Source: Valencia hispanica
Taxonomy: Eukaryota; Chordata; Actinopteri; Cyprinodontiformes; Valenciidae
Assembly: GCA_963556495.2 (NCBI GenBank)
Contig: OY747721.1
Location: 14,458,149 to 14,522,148 of the forward strand
Direction: 5' to 3'
Length of the DNA: 64,000 nucleotides
Positions within the stretch are counted from its first letter, which is position 1. Every line of letters starts with the position of its first letter. A program made the translations under genes and the position numbers. The notes below the pieces were generated by a model. It did not search any database. It was given only the letters and a program-made list of their open reading frames with translations, and was not told the origin of the DNA. Positions 59,191 through 64,000 of this stretch are shown here, piece after piece.

Positions 59191-59784
59191 TCCATTAATT
59201 TCTGTTAATGGACACCTCAAATGGCATTATCCCGCTTATACCATGGTCACTTGCGAAAGAAAGAAGTATTTAATCAATTAATAATACTTTAATGTGTTTT
59301 AGAGTTAAAATCGTGAGGGTTTTTATTTTTATAAGTCGAACGCACTATATCTCCCGTATACAGGCGTTGCCAAGCAACGTGGCCACAGCGACCTGACCGC
59401 ATCAGTTGATCAGTGTTGGGAAGTGAGATTATAGCTTGTTACATGATACAAAGTATTAATATGTTTATGTTATCAAACTCACCAAATAAGTTAAAAGAAA
59501 TGATAAAATCACTCATGTTTTGTCTGTCTTGCTTTTGCAATGTGTCAACTGTAAAATAGCGTTGAGTCTCCGTTGCCATGGTAACCATCTAGCATTTGAG
59601 CCAGAGCAAAAATTTAGAACTGTCATCAGGCGATTTGACGGGACGCCTTTCCTAGGTGTACTTTATCACTTTTTAACCTACACCCTCCAGCCAATCAGAA
59701 TCGAGTATTCACCCAAACTATGGTATAAGTAAGGGATAATGCCCGACGAGGTGTCCATTAAGTAAAAAATTAATGGACTTCGCG
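59183..59784 (+). repeat. Central unit 1 of the foldback element
   Basis: Starts CCGCGAAATCCATTAATTTC and ends TTAATGGACTTCGCG, so the unit itself has inverted ends. It contains CAGGCGTTGCCAAGCAACGT, AGTTAAAAGAAATGATAAAA and CCAGCCAATCAGAATCGAG. Near its end TAATGCCCGACGAGGTGTCC pairs with the start of unit 2. Confidence 0.88.
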
Positions 59785-60370
59785 TCGTCCATTTATTTCT
59801 GATAATGGACACCTCGTCGGGCATTATCCCGCTTATACCATGGTCATTTACGAAAGAAAGAAGTATTTAATCAATTAATTATACTTTAATGTGTTTTAGA
59901 GTTAAAATTGTGAGGGTTTTTATTTTTATCGTTAGCGTTTTTATTTTAAGTCGAGCGCACTATTTAATATCTCCTGTATACAGGCGTTGTCAAGCAACGT
60001 GGCCACAGCGAGCCTACCGCAGCAGTTGATCAGTGATGGGAAGTGAGATTGTTTTTACCTTACGTTACGTTACCATCCCAGTCTTCAAAGTTGTCAAACT
60101 CACCAAATAAGTTAAAAGAAATGATAAAATCACTCATGTTTTGTCTGTCTTGCTGTTGTGATGAGTCAACTGTGAAATAAAGTTGTCTCCGTTGCAATGG
60201 TAACCGTCTAGCGTTTGAGCCAGTGCAATGATTTAGAACTGTCATCAGGCAATTTGACGGGACGCCTTTCCTAGGTGTACATTATCACTTTTTAACCTAC
60301 ACCCTCCAGCCAATCAGAATCGAGTATTCACCCAGACCATGGTATAACAGAAATTAATGGACTTCGCGGA
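59781..60370 (+). repeat. Central unit 2 of the foldback element
   Basis: Direct repeat of unit 1 with roughly 90 percent identity by eye. It keeps the start segment GGACACCTCGTCGGGCATTA but lacks the matching segment at its right end, where GGTATAACAG runs directly into AAATTAATGGACTTCGCG. Confidence 0.88.
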
Positions 60371-61147
60371 GTGGAATATTAAGTTGACATGGGTCTATTT
60401 CCTCTTCAAAACACATAACGGATTTGTCTTAAGATGTTTGGCGAAGTTACTCATCTCAGCTTGGTGTGTCTTGGTGTATATACAGTCTATGGTCATGACG
60501 GTATGGAAAGGGAGAAAAAAATATGGCACGTACACACGACCTCTCGCTCTGATTGGTTGATCTATTGACGACATCATCACACCCTCCGCCGCTCCCCATC
60601 GCCCCTCTGCTCTCTGCCCTTATCCTTCAAGTACAAGTTAGTTTTGGCACAAACATCTCGCAGAAAGTGTGCCAAAATTCAGTGCACTGTTTTCGCCGCG
60701 CTGTGATTCGTCGTAGCTGATGTGTGCGCACTAAGCAGCAGATTCGAGTGGTTGAAATCAATACGTTGAAGTTGTAACCAAAAATGAACACATTAAAAAA
60801 ATATTTATAGTAGGAAATGATTCATGGTAAGCGGAGAGCTGTAATTATGTTTGTATAAAAATGAAAACAGACATTTTTTATGGGACTTTACATTCAGAAC
60901 AGGTTAATGTGAAAGTTTTCTCCAGGTGAAAATCTGACACTAGTGCATTTGTTTCACACAGGGTCTTACATGTTTGGGGTTTTAGTGCAATTTGAAATTC
61001 AGTTTGTGTGTGTGATTTTTTTTCCCCCTTGCTGTGATGGTTCACATATAACTTCATATTTCTATTGCTCAAGTTCTCAAATGGTATTCTACAAGTGTTC
61101 ACATCACAAGCTACAGCTACATGCGTTCTGGCACATATCTACCTTCA
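60360..61147 (-). repeat. Right arm of the foldback element
   Basis: Pairs with 58,316-59,190. It is slightly shorter because it lacks the doubled piece and has T/C-rich TTTTTTTTCCCCC where the left arm has the long G run. Confidence 0.88.
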
Positions 61148-61449
61148 TACAGTTTGATCCCCGCCATGCCACGCTGCAGTGATGCCGTAATTCATGCAAA
61201 AGGAGCCAGACTACAGGAGAATGAACTCTGGGTATTGACAGCATATACTGTACAGTCCATGGCAGCAATTTTCCAGACAGACATTGCTGTATTAAAAATT
61301 CTTTTGTTGTCTTTATGTAATATTCTCTTTCAAAATTAACAGAAGTCAGTGTGTAATGAATCCCTATAACCCGAGTTTCACTTTTTTAACTGAATTACTG
61401 AAATAATATATTTTGTGATATTTTAATTTATTGAGAAGCACCTGTATAC
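61148..61449 (+). mobile_element. Tc1-like transposon (first lineage), right of foldback
   Basis: Continues the coding end with CGCCATGCCACGCTGCAGTG and TTCATGCAAAAGGAGCC, then the 3' terminal region with AACAGAAGTCAGTGTGTAAT, GTTTCACTTTTTTAACTG, and ends near GAGAAGCACCTGTATAC. Confidence 0.75.
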
Positions 61450-61835
61450 ACCTAAAGTAGATTAGTAAATATTACTTCTTGTTACTGGAAATGCTCCGCT
61501 TGTTTATTTGTTTTCATTTTAAACTAAAAGAGAACAAAACATAAACTACATTTCAGTTTCTATTTTATCTGTTGGATGATGATCTTAAGTTACACCCTAA
61601 ACGTTCTTTACTATACTCGTTTAAAAAGCTGGTGCAAAGGCTGCAGGAGTTTCTCAGTTATGGTTCTAGTACTTTGGATAAACAAGTCAACCAGGTGCTA
61701 AGTCAACATAGGATTGCAGAGGACATACTTTTAATCCATTTGTTTAGTATATATTCAATTCAATTTATTTAAGTTCAGTTTAATTCAATAATACCTTTTT
61801 TATCTCAAAGGGGAATTACAGCAATTTTCTAACTA
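61450..61835. other. Non-coding, nothing recognised
   Basis: AT-rich adk-intron sequence; near 61,750 it has ATTCAATTCAATTTATTTAA repeats that may be a retroposon tail on the other strand. Confidence 0.45.
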
Positions 61836-62998
61836 TAAGCCGCTACTTTTTTCACATGCTTTAGACCCTGCATCCTAAACAACAATACGGCAAATTTATA
61901 AATGTTTTTACTGGCAAACAGCCTCTGGGGGACACTATAGGAGGAAGGATAAAAGTGACACAGATATGTTGGGGAAGATTATGCGCTGAAGAAGACACTG
62001 TGGTTCTCTTGCACACACCCACATGGAAAACATATGAAGAAATGCAGGTTTTTAAGTTAAAGTCAATTGAGCTGGCCATCAAAGAAGGAAATAGAGCTAC
62101 TGTAATTAAGGTTGGCATCAATGAATCGATGATGACAGTGGAGGAGGCAGCGAGAAGAACTGAGTAAAAAAAAAAAAAAAAAGAACTGAGTCATTGTAAA
62201 AAGACGACCAAAGCTTTCAGAGGACATAACGACACTGAAGAAGACGACTTCAGTGGCTTTAGTGAGGAAGAGGAAGATGAAGATAGCGACCAATGACTTG
62301 TCTGGTAAGCTAAAGTATGTTTTATTTTCTAACCAGGCATGCTACTGTCGTGTTGTGTTGCCGCCCTGCTGCCGATTTTCAGGCAGAGTTTGAAAAAAGC
62401 ATGTCTTAAATTAAAACTAGAAAAGCATTAACAGAGGGCAGACCTCTGCCAGGGCCAGGCATCCCCCCATCCCAATGTTGTTATCTATATTTCGGTACTT
62501 TTCCCCAAAAAATGTCTCTTAATGATACGGACAGCTGTGTTTGTGCTGCCGCTGTGCTCTTCCAGCGGAGAGCAGAGATTTGGGGCTGCTGTGCAAGGGG
62601 GGCTGCTTGTGAGCTTTCGGACATGGGAGAGGAGTGGAAGTTAGCACCGCTGGTCGGTGAGTGGATACATTCATGTCACATAAACCCCACAATTTAATCA
62701 GTTGTTCCTGGTCCCATTGCAGACATTTCCTAAAAAAATTTAATCAAAACCAGTCTATAACTTTTCAAATTATGTTGCCAGCAGACATACAGACAAACAG
62801 ATAGACAGAAGGGCATGAAAACATTACCTTCTGGCGGAGGTAACTAAAAAAAATCTTCCATCTACCGTCTTTCTGTGTAAATATTTACATGAAAATGTGT
62901 GGCTTGTATTCAGGCGCAGCCTATATATGTACAAAATGAATTTATTTTCAAATTTAACTGGTATGGCTTATATTCAGGTGCGCTAAAAAGTCCGAAAA
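61836..62998 (+). mobile_element. pogo/Tigger-type derivative
   Basis: The left end has AAGCCGCTACTTTTTTCACA, GACCCTGCATCCTAAACAAC and ACTGGCAAACAGCCTCTGG. The right end has GTGTGGCTTGTATTCAGGCG and GGCTTATATTCAGGTGCGC, then AAAAAGTCCGAAAAAC. Both are typical of a widespread vertebrate pogo/Tigger family. Inside, a short frame reads FKLKSIELAIKEGNRATVIK and VGINESMM, the start of the DNA-binding helix-turn-helix. An acidic stretch (FSGFSEEEEDEDSDQ, 62,250-62,297) follows soon after, so the nuclease domain has been deleted. Confidence 0.68.
62415..62845. mobile_element. Possible nested small element in the pogo derivative
   Basis: The borders CATTAACAGAGGGCAGACCTC and TACCTTCTGGCGGAGGTAAC resemble the ends of a common fish repeat with CCTCCGCC-type ends and a CAGACAAACAGATAGACAG stretch near its right side. 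It sits between the acidic coding stretch and the right end of the pogo derivative. The family is not certain. Confidence 0.4.
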
Positions 62999-63009
62999 AC
63001 TCATATCAT

Positions 63010-63729
63010 CCAAGAATCTTCAAGGAGTCTTTGTGAACGGTGATTCTGTGGGCAGAAAGGATATCCGGTAGCAGCCAGTCTTGCAAAGAATCTGAAGAGA
63101 CCTCTGACTGAAGACTTTTGCTGTATGACAGTCTAATGACTGTCATGACATGCTAACAGCTCGATTTTCTGGTAGCAGAAACAGTATGCCACAGAAACAT
63201 GTCCTGTATGACACCATCAGTTGTTGGAAAGCACTGCTAATCCACTTCATTTTCTTTTGCCACTCCTGGGTAAATCTCTGTCTGGCTGTATGTCTAGAAA
63301 GCTGGGGAGAGAGAAGTTGGAGAAGTTGAAGTTGGATATGAGCTTTGCCCATTAGGATTGATGGAAGAGATGGTTTGAACTTCCTCCTTCTCCCGCTGCT
63401 CTTTGGTCCTGTTTTGCATCCACGAAGCCTCTTTTTCAACTCCTCTGGTATTTGAGGTTCTAGTTCATGTATTATTTAAGCTTTTGAGATGCTAATCAGC
63501 TGCTGCTGGTTGTATAAAAAAATCCACCTTGTTTCCACAGTTGTGCATCATAACAACTGTTCCAAAGTAAAAAAGTAAGAGCAAAAATCCTTCCAGCCGC
63601 ACAGCATCCAAAACCAGAGGGAATAATTGCTCAAGCATGTAATGCCTCAACCAAAAAAGGTCTATGAGAAGTAAAAATCTGAAATAACGCAACAGAGGTA
63701 CTCCAACATGCTGCCACAATGAGCAATGC
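63010..63729 (-). mobile_element. Rex1-like LINE, 5' end fragment
   Basis: On the minus strand the order matches 10,127-10,760: leader with GCATGTTGGAGTACCTCTGT, AGCAGCAGCTGATTAGCAT, then the basic region and FKPSLPSILMGKA. After a deletion of about 120 bp it continues with the region around CAACAACTGATGGTGTCATA. Stops and frame changes are many. The copy defines the 5' border of the family used for 10,115. Confidence 0.78.
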
Positions 63730-64000
63730 AAATTTAGAACTAGGAACTAAAACTAAAATTGCTGGAGGAATTTATTTTTAGAAATATACATTTTTATCTT
63801 TTAGGAAGTGGATTGCAGGAGATAAAGAGAGGGTACACAATGTTTTTCCACACTTTATTTTTTCCACACTTATCTAGACCAGGAATACAATAAAACTAAA
63901 TTTCACAATTTTATAGAATTTTCAAACAATATTGCATATAATTCTTCTTTTACAATTAATTGGTCACAAATTAAATTTGACCATATGTAGCAAACCAGTG
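63730..64000. other. Non-coding, nothing recognised
   Basis: AT-rich sequence up to the window edge. Confidence 0.5.

Larger units (their letters stand above)
58198..61151. mobile_element. 2.95-kb foldback element with doubled centre
   Basis: Long inverted arms (about 58,316-59,190 and 60,360-61,147) enclose two direct copies of a 600-bp unit. The whole block sits inside a Tc1 copy that continues in register on both sides. GTTT occurs at both borders (CCTGTTT on the left, CAGTTTGATCC on the right) and may be the target duplication. The first 118 bases on the left (58,198-58,315) have no partner on the right. No frame with a recognisable transposase was seen, so the element is non-autonomous. 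I do not know its family. Confidence 0.8.

Overview
The window is vertebrate nuclear DNA, most likely from a teleost fish. It is AT-rich, has long (AT)n runs, and is dominated by repeat families that I recognise from fish genomes: several Tc1/mariner lineages, Rex1-like and L2-like LINEs, V-SINE-type and tRNA-type SINEs, hAT, Harbinger and pogo elements, and one LTR element. Family names are given from memory of these repeats; no search was run.

Only one convincing host coding segment was found: a 171-bp exon of adenosine kinase (adk) on the minus strand at 46,008-46,178, with good splice sites on both sides. No other adk exon was seen, so most of the window is best read as two very large adk introns. 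The flanking intron sequence is at least 17.8 kb on the 5' side of the gene (toward 64,000) and up to 46 kb on the 3' side (toward 1). Very small exons could have been missed.

Layout. 1-1,590: a Tc1 element split by a ~1-kb composite repeat (copy A). 3.0-4.9 kb: Tc1 and a Rex1-like LINE 3' end. 6.1-9.4 kb: two Tc1 fragments and a palindromic hAT-like MITE. 9.65-14.06 kb: an old LINE split by a nearly full-length Rex1-like LINE, which itself carries two smaller insertions. 16.0 kb: a tRNA-derived SINE with a 17-bp target duplication. 20.9 kb: a MADF-domain exon remnant. 24.0-26.9 kb: a dead L2-like LINE. 27.6-28.6 kb: the end of an endonuclease-bearing LINE, an (AT)n tract and a V-SINE. 30.1-31.1 kb: a Harbinger transposase remnant. 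36.0-38.2 kb: a Harbinger MITE and the 5' part of an LTR element with a repeat-rich ORF. 39.2-43.9 kb: hAT remnant, a DD41D mariner with 285-bp inverted repeats nested in another DNA transposon, inverted copy B of the composite repeat, and a two-exon SGNH-hydrolase pseudogene. 45.2-51 kb: adk exon and Tc1 fragments. 53.8-61.4 kb: more Tc1 copies, a MITE, and a 2.95-kb foldback element with a tandemly doubled centre. 61.8-63.7 kb: a pogo/Tigger derivative and a Rex1 5' fragment.

The mobile elements do not form one working system. They record successive insertions, several with readable target duplications. The items most worth a second look are the foldback element (58,198-61,151), the DD41D mariner (40,251-41,904), the SGNH-hydrolase two-exon remnant (43,270-43,866) and the repeat-rich LTR-element ORF (36,618-37,874).
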